Source: Dickeya chrysanthemi NCPPB 402 (GTDB taxonomy: Bacteria > Pseudomonadota > Gammaproteobacteria > Enterobacterales > Enterobacteriaceae). From it: 64,000 nt of DNA. Position 1 is the stretch's first letter; every line of letters starts with the position of its first letter. A program made the position numbers and the translations under genes. The DNA is taken from NCBI RefSeq assembly GCF_000406105.1, contig NZ_CM001974.1, positions 2,683,442 to 2,747,441 on the forward strand, given 5' to 3'. The notes under the pieces are model-generated. The model did not search any database and was not told where the DNA came from. It was given only the letters and a program-made list of their open reading frames with translations. Below, piece by piece: positions 1-8,444 of this stretch.

Positions 1-585
1 AATCAGTTGCTTGCGAATCAGCGCCAGTTCGCCGCGCGGCGGAATGCGTTGCTCCAACAAAGCCTCTTCCAGATCGATGATTTTCTCATGCAGTTCGTCA
101 ATGAACTCGCTGGTGTGATCGGTTAATGCCTCCGCGACAGACACGATCCAGTCGCCGCTATTGGCAGGCCCGTTGCCCTCTTTCAGATCACTCATGACTT
201 CATCAATCGCCGCAACTTTGCGGCGGCGCGTAGAGACAATCAGGCGATCAGTAATAAATACCCGGATAGCGACCAACTCGTCCGGCCGGGCATTGGGATT
301 GTAATTGATGCTGCGCAAGGTCACTAACGTGCCTTCGCCCAGCCGAACCACGCGCGGGCGGGCGCTTTCTCCCGCCAGTGCATGGCGCACACTATCCGGC
401 AACAGTGTGGTTTCATGCAGCCAGCGCACGCTGGCCGGTTGCGTCGAGTCGAGATGCAGCCAGACGGGTAGCCCTTCTTCCGTCAGCCCCCGCTCCGCCA
501 GCGGCAGAACACCGCCCCGACCATCCAATTGATAAGCAAAGACTGCTCCCGTCAGCGGGATCGCATTACTTTCCGTCACATCCAC
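1..585 (-). CDS. zntB: Zinc transport protein ZntB (N-terminal part)
   Basis: CorA-family inner-membrane transporter that moves zinc. Only the N-terminal 195 codons, the cytoplasmic domain, lie in the window; the C-terminal helices with the family's GxN motif lie before base 1. The reading frame holds blocks typical of ZntB: a DGRGG stretch near residue 20, an LAGES.RPRV.RLGEGTL block near residue 70, and an RLIVSTR stretch near residue 115. I chose a GTG start at 583-585 because AGGAG lies 7 bases upstream. The next gene, mppA, has the same orientation. Identification is firm, but the ion specificity is inferred from the family. Confidence 0.92.
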   Translation of the reverse strand, partial: MDVTESNAIPLTGAVFAYQLDGRGGVLPLAERGLTEEGLPVWLHLDSTQPASVRWLHETTLLPDSVRHALAGESARPRVVRLGEGTLVTLRSINYNPNARPDELVAIRVFITDRLIVSTRRRKVAAIDEVMSDLKEGNGPANSGDWIVSVAEALTDHTSEFIDELHEKIIDLEEALLEQRIPPRGELALIRKQLI

Positions 586-770
586 ACATCTTCTCCTGCC
601 ATGCACACCACTCCATCTTACTGCCTGTGTCGACCGCTGCAATCGGAAACCGGCGCATCGCTTGCTGCGGTGATAACGCCGCAATTTGAGAACACGATCA
701 ATAAACGCCCCGGCTCCTGACGTATCAAACCCCTGTGCATCTGCATCTTAAAACCTACGCCAACAGGCTG

Positions 771-2402
771 TTAATGTTTCAAAATATAGAGCGTATGACT
801 GTAGGCCACATCTTCCGGGTTAGTAATGGGATACCCTTTTACCCAGGGCTTGATCAGGCGCCCATTGGTGTATTGGTAAATCGGGGCGATCGGCGCCTGC
901 TCCGCCAGAATTTGCTCGGCGCGGTTGTAATCCTCGTTGAGTATCTTCCGGTCGGTCTGTCCGGCGGTATCCGCCATCAGGCGATCATAATCAGCATTAT
1001 TGAAGCGGGCGATATTGCCGCTGTGGCTGGTGGTCAGCAACGACAGGAACGTGGAAGGCTCATTGTAATCGCCGATCCAGGACGCGCGTATCACATCAAA
1101 ATTACCTGAGTTACGGCTGTCGATATACGTCTTCCACTCCTGATTCACCAGTTTGACGTCGACACCGAGTTTCGTCTTCCACATCGATGCCACCGCAATG
1201 GCGATTTTCTGGTGAACTTCCTGCAGGTTATACAGCAGCGTCAGTTTCAACGGCCTGGACGGACCATACCCCGCTGCCGCCATCAGCGCCTTGGCCTGCA
1301 TATCCAGCTCAGCTTGTGAATACTGCTGCAACTGGCCCGGCTGCGGCGTGAAACCGGCGGTTACATCAGGTGTGAAGCGATAGGCCGGTTTTTCCCCGGT
1401 CCCCAGTACCTTTTCCGCAATAATCTTGCGGTCGATGGCATAGGACAGCGCTTTACGCACCCGTATGTCGTTGGTCGGCGCACGCTGGGTATTAAACGCA
1501 TAGTAATAGGTACCCAGTTGATCCGGCGTAAAGACTTGCCCCGGCAGATCTTTCAACAGTTTCTGATACTGATTCTTGGGGAATGATTCGGTGATATCGA
1601 TATCGCCGGCGAGATAGCGCTTGGCGGCATTCGACTCCTGATTAATCGGCACGAATGTGACCTGCGTCAGGCGGGTATTGGCGTGATCCCAATACTGGTC
1701 ATTCGGCGTCAATACCAGCTTCTCATTCACCACGCGATCTTTCAGTACAAAAGCGCCGTTACCCACCAAATTACCGGGTTTTGTCCACTCATTGCCGTAT
1801 TTCTCCACCGTGGCCTGATGCACCGGATACAAGCTGAAATTCGCCATCAGACTGATGAAATAAGGCACCGGTTTACTGAGCTGTACTTTGAGCGTGTGAT
1901 CGTCGACCGCAACCACGCCAAGCTTATCGGCAGGCAGCTTGCCGGTCAGGATCTCATCGGCATTGACGATCCCCGCCATCCGGGCAAACCAGCCAAACGA
2001 CGAATTGTTCTGCGGCGTCACTAACCGCCGCCAACTGTAAACAAAATCTCGGGCCGTTACCGGGTCGCCGTTCGACCAACGCGCATCAGTCCGAAGAGTA
2101 AACAAAAAGGTACGGTTATCGTTAGTCTGCCAGCGCTGGGCAACGCCGGGAATCGGGTTGCCTTGCGCATCCTGATTGACTAATCCCTCGAATAAGTCGC
2201 GAATCACCTGAATTTCCGGCAACCCCACGGCTTTGATGGGGTCCAGCGAGGCGGGTTCGTCTTTAATATGACGTACGACCTGCTGTTGCTCTGCCAGCAC
2301 CGTGCCGGGCGGAACCTGCGCCGCACCGGCCGACGCTATCAACGTTGTCATCAGTACTGCGGAAAGCGCACTCATGGAGACGGCAGAATAACGAAATTGC
2401 AT
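771..2402 (-). CDS. mppA: Periplasmic murein peptide-binding protein MppA
   Basis: Solute-binding protein of the SBP_bac_5/OppA family. In E. coli MppA binds the cell-wall tripeptide L-Ala-gamma-D-Glu-meso-Dap and delivers it to the Opp permease for murein recycling. The protein is 543 residues if it starts at the ATG at 2400-2402, which has AAGGA upstream and is followed by a clear signal peptide ending at ...SAGA-AQ. An open frame extends 21 codons further upstream but would bury the signal. The C-terminus (DVAYSHTLYILKH) is close to that of E. coli MppA. The neighbour mpaA, divergent from it, acts on the same peptide, which supports the assignment. A second OppA-like gene lies at 39011-40630. 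Confidence 0.9.
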   Translation of the reverse strand: MQFRYSAVSMSALSAVLMTTLIASAGAAQVPPGTVLAEQQQVVRHIKDEPASLDPIKAVGLPEIQVIRDLFEGLVNQDAQGNPIPGVAQRWQTNDNRTFLFTLRTDARWSNGDPVTARDFVYSWRRLVTPQNNSSFGWFARMAGIVNADEILTGKLPADKLGVVAVDDHTLKVQLSKPVPYFISLMANFSLYPVHQATVEKYGNEWTKPGNLVGNGAFVLKDRVVNEKLVLTPNDQYWDHANTRLTQVTFVPINQESNAAKRYLAGDIDITESFPKNQYQKLLKDLPGQVFTPDQLGTYYYAFNTQRAPTNDIRVRKALSYAIDRKIIAEKVLGTGEKPAYRFTPDVTAGFTPQPGQLQQYSQAELDMQAKALMAAAGYGPSRPLKLTLLYNLQEVHQKIAIAVASMWKTKLGVDVKLVNQEWKTYIDSRNSGNFDVIRASWIGDYNEPSTFLSLLTTSHSGNIARFNNADYDRLMADTAGQTDRKILNEDYNRAEQILAEQAPIAPIYQYTNGRLIKPWVKGYPITNPEDVAYSHTLYILKH

Positions 2403-2658
2403 GTTGTGTATGTCCTTAACCAAAGAGGCCCTGTCTTCGCCGCCACACTGCATCGTGTCACTCACATGATTTGGGGCGAATGCTAATCAAAAAAGCGTTA
2501 TCAGACTGACAGTTATCATAGTCGCAAACCGGTCTTTCCAGCCAGTGGTCCGACTGCGGTTTGCGGGGCGTCCCGCGAATTCGGGCTTACCTGCAAGACC
2601 GGCATAAATTTTTTGTTATTATCAGACGATACAACGCTGGAACAGTCAGGATAACACC

Positions 2659-3390
2659 ATGACAGATATCGGGTTTGTGCAACGCCCCCGAACCGAACGC
2701 GGGTTCTTTGTTTCGCCAGGTCAGCAGTATGGCCGTTCCCGGCTGGGCGCGCCGTTGCTTTGGTTTCCGGCGGAAAGAGCAGGAAAGCACAGTGGGTTGA
2801 TTCTCGCCGGAACGCACGGCGATGAAACGGCATCGGTGGTGGCGCTGTCCTGCGCGTTGCGCACACTGGCTCCGGGAAAGCGGGCTCATCATGTGGTGCT
2901 GGCGGTCAATCCGGACGGTTGCCAGTTGGGCCTGCGCGCCAACGCCCACGGCGTTGACCTCAACCGCAATTTTCCAGCGGCCAACTGGCAGCCCGCCGGC
3001 ACCGTCTATCGCTGGAGCGAAGATACTCCGGTACGCGACGTGCGGCTCTCCACCGGCGATGCCCCAGGCTCGGAACCGGAAACACAGGCGTTGTGCCGCC
3101 TGATCGAACGGTTATCGCCGCCGTGGGTCGTCTCCTTGCACGAGCCGTTGGCTTGCATTGATGATCCGCTGCATTCCGAGCTGGGCGCCTGGCTGGCGGA
3201 AGAGTTGACGTTGCCGCTGGTCGACAATGTGGGATACCCGACACCGGGTTCGTTTGGCAGTTGGTGTGCCGAACGCCGGTTGCCTTGTATTACCGTCGAG
3301 TTACCGGCAATGGCCGCCGACAGTGCCAATCAGCGCTATCTGCCGGCCCTGACCCGGTTGCTGTCGCGTAATTTTTTATACCAATGTTGA
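2659..3390 (+). CDS. mpaA: Murein peptide amidase A (gamma-D-Glu-Dap amidase)
   Basis: Cytoplasmic zinc amidase of the M14 carboxypeptidase family. It cuts the gamma-D-Glu-meso-Dap bond in recycled murein tripeptide. The protein has 243 residues, the usual length. The zinc-binding HGDE motif (His53, Glu56) is present, with a third ligand in SLHEP (His161) and the probable catalytic Glu in TVELPA (Glu213). There is no signal peptide. The ATG has AGGA about 7 bases upstream. It is divergent from mppA and followed closely by tpx. In E. coli the epimerase gene ycjG lies between mpaA and tpx; here there is no room for it, so peptide recycling past this step must use a gene elsewhere. Confidence 0.92.
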   Translation: MTDIGFVQRPRTERGFFVSPGQQYGRSRLGAPLLWFPAERAGKHSGLILAGTHGDETASVVALSCALRTLAPGKRAHHVVLAVNPDGCQLGLRANAHGVDLNRNFPAANWQPAGTVYRWSEDTPVRDVRLSTGDAPGSEPETQALCRLIERLSPPWVVSLHEPLACIDDPLHSELGAWLAEELTLPLVDNVGYPTPGSFGSWCAERRLPCITVELPAMAADSANQRYLPALTRLLSRNFLYQC

Positions 3391-3444
3391 TAATGTTGCC
3401 CTACACTAATCGACATGTTAATCACCTGTAATAAGGACGTAAGC

Positions 3445-3948
3445 ATGTCAACAAATGTACATTTTCAGGGTAATCCGGTGCCGGTAGCAGGATCGTTCCC
3501 GGCCGCAGGCAGCAAGGCGCCGGCGTTTTCACTGGTTGCCAAAGATCTTGCGGATGTGGCGCTGAGCCACTACGCAGGCAAGCGTAAAGTCCTGAACATT
3601 TTCCCAAGCATCGATACCGGTGTATGCGCCGCTTCCGTGCGTAAATTCAACCAGTTGGCTTCCAGCCTCGATAATACCGTCGTACTGTGCATTTCCGCCG
3701 ACCTGCCGTTTGCCCAGTCTCGCTTCTGCGGTGCCGAAGGTCTGAACAATGTGGTCGTGCTGTCTACTCTGCGCGGCGCGGAATTCAAAGAAAACTACGG
3801 CGTAGCGATCGCCGAAGGCGCCCTGAAAGGGCTGACTGCTCGTGCCGTCGTGGTGCTGGATGAAAACGATAACGTACTGCACAGCGAGCTGGTGAACGAA
3901 ATCACCAACGAGCCGGACTACGATGCGGCCATCGCCGTACTGAAGTAA
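3445..3948 (+). CDS. tpx: Lipid hydroperoxide peroxidase (thiol peroxidase) Tpx
   Basis: Atypical 2-Cys peroxiredoxin that reduces alkyl and lipid hydroperoxides with electrons from thioredoxin. The 167 residues include the peroxidatic Cys61 in [12 protein letters not shown] and the resolving Cys95 in SRFCGAEG, both at the family positions. The start at 3445 gives an N-terminus [11 protein letters not shown] matching other Tpx proteins and has AAGGA 8 bases upstream; the open frame upstream to 3415 lacks these. A strong hairpin follows the gene. It is a single gene in its usual place near tyrR, but separated from it here by about 4 kb of accessory genes. Confidence 0.97.
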   Translation: MSTNVHFQGNPVPVAGSFPAAGSKAPAFSLVAKDLADVALSHYAGKRKVLNIFPSIDTGVCAASVRKFNQLASSLDNTVVLCISADLPFAQSRFCGAEGLNNVVVLSTLRGAEFKENYGVAIAEGALKGLTARAVVVLDENDNVLHSELVNEITNEPDYDAAIAVLK

Positions 3949-3993
3949 ATCACGTTATCGCCGTATGCTGTCATTCCGGCGCTAAACCACATG

Positions 3994-4026
3994 AAAATGC
4001 CAGTTTGTCGACTGGCATTTTTTATC
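3994..4026. terminator. Bidirectional terminator between tpx and the MFS gene
   Basis: A 10-bp stem (aaaatgccag / ctggcatttt) with an 8-base loop. It has a T-run on the plus strand after tpx and an A-run before it, so it can serve both converging genes. Confidence 0.85.
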
Positions 4027-4042
4027 GCTCGCTCAATCAGCC

Positions 4043-5467
4043 TTATTCCCTACAGGCAACCGCCGGTACGGCGCTTCTCATCGCGCGGTTACCCAGCGTA
4101 CACAACACCAATACCAACATCATGCCCCACTCCACCAGCAAGGTGACGATCAGCGCGTCGGCAAACTGCCCGTCGCGGGTGTGCAGCATCTGTACCAGCG
4201 CCGTTCCCAGCACGATCGGCCCCAGCCCGAACGATGCCTGTTGCATGGTGGAAAGCAACGCACTACCTGCTCCGGCCTGCTGCATCGGCACATCGGAAAG
4301 CCCGATACGATAAAAGCTACTGACGATAAACGCCTGGCCGAAGCCAATCATCATCGTTGCGGGCAACAGTTGCAGCACCGATACCGGCCAACGCCACGCC
4401 AGAGAGACCATCAATAATACCAACCCGCTCATCTGGATAACGCAGCCCGTCAGCAACGCACCGCGATTCCCCACACGGGCGGTCAGGCGAGCGCTGAGCA
4501 GCGAAGCCACAAAATACGACAACCCCAAACCGATAAAACTGTTACCCGATTGCAGCGGAGTAAACCCCGCGCCGGATTGCAGGGTATAAGCCACCGCGAA
4601 CATGAATCCGCTCCAGCTGGAAAAAAACAGCAACGCCAGCAACAAACCAAAACGGATCCCCGGCAGTCTGAACAATGCCGGCGGCAGCAAGGGCGCAGGC
4701 TGGCGCAGTTCTACCCGCCATAGCCACGCAAACCACACCAGACTACTCAACAACACGGCGAGACAAGGCCATGACCAATGCAAGAGCGGCCCCAGCGCCA
4801 GCGGAAACAGTACGCTCGCCAGTAGTAATGACAGCAACACCGTACCGGGTAGATCCAATGCCACTGGTTTTTCCCCCCGCGTATCCGGCAGATGCAACGG
4901 CGCCAGCAGCAATACCAGCAGGCAGACCGGCAGATTAACCAAAAACACGCTACGCCAGCCATAACCGGCAATATCCAGTTGAATCAAAAATCCGCCCAGG
5001 ACCTGTCCAACTACAAAAGCCAGCCCGCCCATCGCACTGTAAAAGCCCAATGCGCGGGCATGTTCACGCCCGCGCAGGCAGACATGGATCGTCGCCAGAA
5101 TCTGCGGCACCACCAGCGCCGCGCCGATGCCCTGCAAAGCACGGGCCGCCAGCAACACCCACACCGCCTGGGCGATACCGCACAGCAGCGACGCCACGCC
5201 GAACACCGCCACCCCCACGATAAACACCCGACGCCGCCCCAGGTTATCCCCCAGCCGTCCGCCCATCGCCAGCGATACGGCAAATGCCACGCCGTAAATC
5301 GATACCACCAGTTCCAGCTCCGCCGGGCTGGCAGACAGTGAATGGGACATCGCTTCCAGCGCCACATTCACGATTGAAAAATCGATCATCGGCAACAGTT
5401 GGCCGGTTAACAACACCATCAGGCCAGTGCTGGTGAGCCCCTGTGAAAGTGAAACCTGTTTCATCAA
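4043..5467 (-). CDS. DHA2-type MFS drug efflux transporter
   Basis: Major facilitator superfamily protein of 474 residues with about 14 hydrophobic segments, the arrangement of the DHA2 (EmrB/QacA-type) drug:H+ antiporters. The first helix carries a D-x-S-IVNVAL motif typical of this group, and the loop between helices 2 and 3 carries GGRLGDNLGRRR (MFS motif A). The substrate cannot be read from the sequence. The gene is divergent from an XRE-family regulator with about 125 bp between them, a common layout for a pump and its local regulator. Two ATGs are adjacent (5467 and 5464); either may be used. It is absent from the E. coli tpx-tyrR interval, so this is accessory. Confidence 0.85.
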   Translation of the reverse strand: MMKQVSLSQGLTSTGLMVLLTGQLLPMIDFSIVNVALEAMSHSLSASPAELELVVSIYGVAFAVSLAMGGRLGDNLGRRRVFIVGVAVFGVASLLCGIAQAVWVLLAARALQGIGAALVVPQILATIHVCLRGREHARALGFYSAMGGLAFVVGQVLGGFLIQLDIAGYGWRSVFLVNLPVCLLVLLLAPLHLPDTRGEKPVALDLPGTVLLSLLLASVLFPLALGPLLHWSWPCLAVLLSSLVWFAWLWRVELRQPAPLLPPALFRLPGIRFGLLLALLFFSSWSGFMFAVAYTLQSGAGFTPLQSGNSFIGLGLSYFVASLLSARLTARVGNRGALLTGCVIQMSGLVLLMVSLAWRWPVSVLQLLPATMMIGFGQAFIVSSFYRIGLSDVPMQQAGAGSALLSTMQQASFGLGPIVLGTALVQMLHTRDGQFADALIVTLLVEWGMMLVLVLCTLGNRAMRSAVPAVACRE

Positions 5468-5593
5468 TGTCCCCGTTGCATTAATTCTGTGAGGTAGCTA
5501 GCATTATCGATAATTTAAACGGGTACCAGTTCCTGTTTATCCTGGTATAAAAACTACCTGCCAGTGATGACTTACCCCTCTGCGGAGATACCT

Positions 5594-6514
5594 ATGGTCA
5601 TGCCGACACCTGAGCCACCGGCAACTACCTACGTGACAACGCTACAGCCGGATAACCGCAAACGGTTAGGCGCATTTTTGCGCGCACGACGTGAAAGTCT
5701 CGACCCGCTGCGGTTGGGGTTATCCATTCCCCGGAAGCGACGCACGCCGGGGCTACGCCGTGAAGATGTGGCACTGCTGGCGGATGTCGGCATCACCTGG
5801 TACACCTGGCTGGAGCAAGGGCGGGAAATCCGCGCTTCCGCCAAAACATTGACCGCCATCGCCGACGCTCTGCAATTCAATGAGGCTGAAACCCGGCATC
5901 TGTTTATGCTGGCGGGACTGCCGTTCTCCCCCGCGGCACAAGCCAGTTGTGAGAAAATCAGCGCGGACAGCCAACGCATTCTCGATCAGCTCAATCCTTT
6001 CCCGGCGTTGATCGTCAATGCACGCGCCAATATTCTCGGATTTAACCGCGCCTGGAGCCAATTACTGGATATCGACCTGCACCAAATCGCCCCGGAAGAC
6101 CGCAACTGCGTCTGGCTGGCGCTCACCCACCCGAACTGGCGGGAACGACTGGCGGACCAGCATGATTTATTGCCGAACCTGGTGGCGATGTTCCGTGCGC
6201 AGATGACGGAACACGCGGGTGATCCGCTGTGGGAAGCGCAACTGCAACGCTATCTGAATGCCTCGGAAGAGTTTCGCCAGTTGTGGTACCAGCGTTACGA
6301 AATTCAAGGCGTGGATGACAAAATCAAGCAATTTCGTCATCCCACGCTGGGCATATTCACCCTACGTCAGATCAACTGGTGGAGTAGCTCCCGCAACGGC
6401 GACCGCCTGCTGGTGTATATGCCGACCAGCGAGCAGGATAACGCCCTGCTCGCTCAGTTGGCCCAGTTGCCGCCGCCCGGCAAGGCGGGCCTGCTCGCAC
6501 CACGTGCCCAATGA
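5594..6514 (+). CDS. XRE-family regulator with MmyB-like ligand-binding domain
   Basis: DNA-binding regulator of 306 residues. The N-terminal third holds a Cro/C1-type helix-turn-helix, with the RRTPGLRREDVALLADVGITWYTWLEQGR pattern seen in segments, a hallmark of the family that carries a C-terminal MmyB/PAS-like domain. The C-terminal domain has the typical FPALIVN..NILGFNRAW and FRHP.LG.FTLR blocks. I chose the ATG at 5594 because GGAGA stands just upstream; the frame is open to 5564. It is divergent from the MFS pump, which is its most likely target by position (inference). The bound ligand is unknown. Confidence 0.85.
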   Translation: MVMPTPEPPATTYVTTLQPDNRKRLGAFLRARRESLDPLRLGLSIPRKRRTPGLRREDVALLADVGITWYTWLEQGREIRASAKTLTAIADALQFNEAETRHLFMLAGLPFSPAAQASCEKISADSQRILDQLNPFPALIVNARANILGFNRAWSQLLDIDLHQIAPEDRNCVWLALTHPNWRERLADQHDLLPNLVAMFRAQMTEHAGDPLWEAQLQRYLNASEEFRQLWYQRYEIQGVDDKIKQFRHPTLGIFTLRQINWWSSSRNGDRLLVYMPTSEQDNALLAQLAQLPPPGKAGLLAPRAQ

Positions 6515-6609
6515 TAAAGCCAACCAGTGTTTAAGGCTGAGCGGCACGGGCAGGTTTCAGTCTCAGTCGGTTTGAACCGGTGCCCGGCAGGCTTAGCGTA
6601 GCGTTGGCC

Positions 6610-6705
6610 TCATCGCCCGGCGACAGCCAGCACCAGCACCATCATCAGCACAACGCCCAGCGCCAGCGCGCCGGCCGTTATCCTCAACCCGTTGCTGATA
6701 CGCAC
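6610..6705 (-). CDS. Possible 31-residue single-helix membrane protein
   Basis: A short frame with a GTG start at 6703-6705, preceded by AGGA with 6 bases spacing, and a TGA stop. The product begins MRISNGLRITAG and then has about 17 hydrophobic residues (LALGVVLMMVLVLAVAG) before a final Arg. Two Arg residues before the helix fit an N-in single-span protein. It sits in the 308-bp gap between the XRE regulator and the GNAT gene, which otherwise shows no feature. I know no named homologue. The ribosome site and composition support it, but no conservation test was possible. Confidence 0.4.
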   Translation of the reverse strand: MRISNGLRITAGALALGVVLMMVLVLAVAGR

Positions 6706-6822
6706 AACTTATCCTCTCGTATGATTCAGGCGAGCGTTAATGACCATAGCGTGGGGAGAAAAACTGTTGCATTATCATTTGTATCATCCTGTATCCGCTA
6801 TTCTGCTGGTTTTGGAGGTGGT

Positions 6823-7371
6823 ATGTTCCCATTGCTGACCCCGCGTCTGAGTTTACATCCGCTGGTGCCATCCGATGCCTCTGCGCTGTTTGATGCAATA
6901 CATGAGTCGCTGGAGTCGATAGGTCGCTGGCTCCCCTGGTGCGTACCGCATTACGATCTGGCCATGGCGCAAAGCTGGATAACCTATTGTGAACAGCAAC
7001 GCCATGAAGGTACGTCGTTTGATCTGGCGATCACCGACCGGACCACCGGGCATCTGCTCGGTTCTATTGCCATCAACAGTATCAGCAAAGTGTACCGTCT
7101 CGGCAATATCGGTTACTGGGTCCGCCGGACAGCGCAAGGGCAAGGCATCATTCCGGAAGCCGTGCGGGAAATCGTCCCGTTCGGTTTCGGCACGTTGGGG
7201 CTGACCCGGCTGGAAATCATCGCGGCAGAAGAAAACCACGCCAGCCGTCAGGTGGCGGAGAAAGTCGGCGCACATTTCGAAGGGCTGCTGCGCAACCGGA
7301 TTATCATTAATGACCAACCGGTAACAGCAGCGTTATATTCGCTGATTCCGGGGGATGAGCTTATTTATTGA
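6823..7371 (+). CDS. GNAT-family N-acetyltransferase (RimJ/RimL-like)
   Basis: Acetyl-CoA dependent acetyltransferase of 182 residues. It has the RimJ/RimL/RimL-like layout: TPRLSLHPL at the start, GYWVRRTAQGQGI as the acetyl-CoA binding R/QxxGxG/A loop, LTRLEIIAAEENHASRQVAEKVGAHFEG as the typical C-terminal block (given here in pieces), and a final YSL segment. I set the start at 6823 because GGAGGT lies 3 bases upstream and the family begins here; the frame is open to 6580. The substrate may be a ribosomal protein N-terminus, an amino acid or an antibiotic, and cannot be told from this. Confidence 0.85.
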   Translation: MFPLLTPRLSLHPLVPSDASALFDAIHESLESIGRWLPWCVPHYDLAMAQSWITYCEQQRHEGTSFDLAITDRTTGHLLGSIAINSISKVYRLGNIGYWVRRTAQGQGIIPEAVREIVPFGFGTLGLTRLEIIAAEENHASRQVAEKVGAHFEGLLRNRIIINDQPVTAALYSLIPGDELIY

Positions 7372-7476
7372 CAGCAGTCTGTGCACGCTTATTGAGCTGT
7401 CGCCATAAACAAGAAATTGTATTTCATACCAGCATTTGCTTGAATGGACGCTTGTTTTTCCAGATATGGACTATCC

Positions 7477-8013
7477 GTGAATAACCCGATTCAATGGACT
7501 GAACCCTTCTCCGATCATTTCAGCAATGGGATGGTCTACAGACAATTTGCCGTGGGAAGTACGCTATACGCTGTTGGTTTTGAGCAGGTAATGACAATGG
7601 ATGACCTTACTCGGAAGGGGGTAAACATTCGAAACGCCCATCCAACATTCTGCTTCCCCGCAAGCGGGGTATGGGGTGTTATTTTTGACGAAATTGACCC
7701 GACTGAGATGGACTTCAAAGGGTTCCAGCATGTGCAACATCCAGGACTTTCAAGTAGCCAGGTACTCTGGAGCGTTGCAAGTATAATTTATGACCATTAT
7801 ACTGTTTGTAACGCAGGTGCTTACGTATTCTCAGCAGCAGATGATCACCAGCATTTGCGCACAACCGATCTGACTGATATCTACTGCAAAGTACTTGGCC
7901 TCAACGGAAAACGGAAGAGTCGGTTGTTTGAAGATGGATTTCCCGGATGGAATGCTTATTGTGATGTACCAACAGGAGGAAGAGGTTATGTCGTCACGAC
8001 TCAAAGTTATTAA
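7477..8013 (+). CDS. Hypothetical protein, first gene of an AT-rich pair
   Basis: Unrecognised protein of about 178 residues from the GTG at 7477 (MNNPIQWTEPFSDHF), or 189 from the ATG at 7444. Neither start has a strong ribosome site. There is no signal peptide or membrane helix. It is rich in aromatic residues, His and Cys, with an acidic patch (FDEIDPTEMDF) mid-protein. Codon use is more AT-rich than in flanking genes, which suggests transfer. It overlaps the next gene by 26 bp, so the two are translationally linked. The compact two-gene layout recalls toxin-antitoxin or effector-immunity pairs, but no motif confirms this. Confidence 0.6.
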   Translation: MNNPIQWTEPFSDHFSNGMVYRQFAVGSTLYAVGFEQVMTMDDLTRKGVNIRNAHPTFCFPASGVWGVIFDEIDPTEMDFKGFQHVQHPGLSSSQVLWSVASIIYDHYTVCNAGAYVFSAADDHQHLRTTDLTDIYCKVLGLNGKRKSRLFEDGFPGWNAYCDVPTGGRGYVVTTQSY

Positions 8014-8215
8014 TACTTATTCTACCTCTGCCGAGTATCTTACCCTTGCAATGGGTGAAAGACTCCAAAAAGCTGCTGGTCAGGATTTGAAGAATAAGCT
8101 GGAATCAGGTGATATCAAACTGGTTAACGGCAAATACATAGGCGAAAGTTTGAAAGTTAACAGCCTGCCCGCGTTGAAACGAAGATTGCGTAAAGCATAT
8201 GTCTCTGCTCAATGA
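7988..8215 (+). CDS. Small basic hypothetical protein, second gene of the pair
   Basis: A 75-residue protein with no family I recognise. The ATG at 7988 has a strong GGAGG about 9 bases upstream, which decides the start. The sequence is Lys/Arg-rich, mostly helix-forming, with a basic C-terminal segment (LPALKRRLRKAYVSAQ) that could bind nucleic acid. The start lies inside the end of the upstream gene and the pair ends in a strong terminator, so this is the last gene of a two-gene transcript. Being small, basic and coupled to a larger partner is compatible with an antitoxin role; that is inference only. Confidence 0.6.
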   Translation: MSSRLKVINTYSTSAEYLTLAMGERLQKAAGQDLKNKLESGDIKLVNGKYIGESLKVNSLPALKRRLRKAYVSAQ

Positions 8216-8249
8216 AAAAGGCCCGTTCGTTGGGCCTTTTCTCTTTTTA
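8216..8249 (+). terminator. Terminator of the 7.4-8.2 kb gene pair
   Basis: The stem aaaggccc/gggccttt with loop gttcgtt is followed by a T-rich run (ttttctcttttt). It begins at the stop codon of the second gene. Confidence 0.88.
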
Positions 8250-8370
8250 TAGTTTGCCTACCCTACCATCGCCGCGCAGGACTTCATCAGTTTGATGGCA
8301 TTTTTGCAGGATGAACAATTATCGTTTTCTACCACCTAACACTTCATGCTCGGGTACAAACTAATACAAC

Positions 8371-8409
8371 AGTATCAAAGCGGATAGCACCAGTATCCGC
8401 TTTGATACT
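8371..8409. repeat. Perfect 16-bp inverted repeat downstream of tyrR
   Basis: agtatcaaagcggata, a 7-base loop, then its exact complement. It lies 36 bp past the tyrR stop. No T-run follows on either strand, so it may be a rho-assisted or mRNA-stabilising hairpin rather than an intrinsic terminator. Confidence 0.75.
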
Positions 8410-8444
8410 TTCATCGGGTATTACTTTCATCTGGTTATTGGGGG

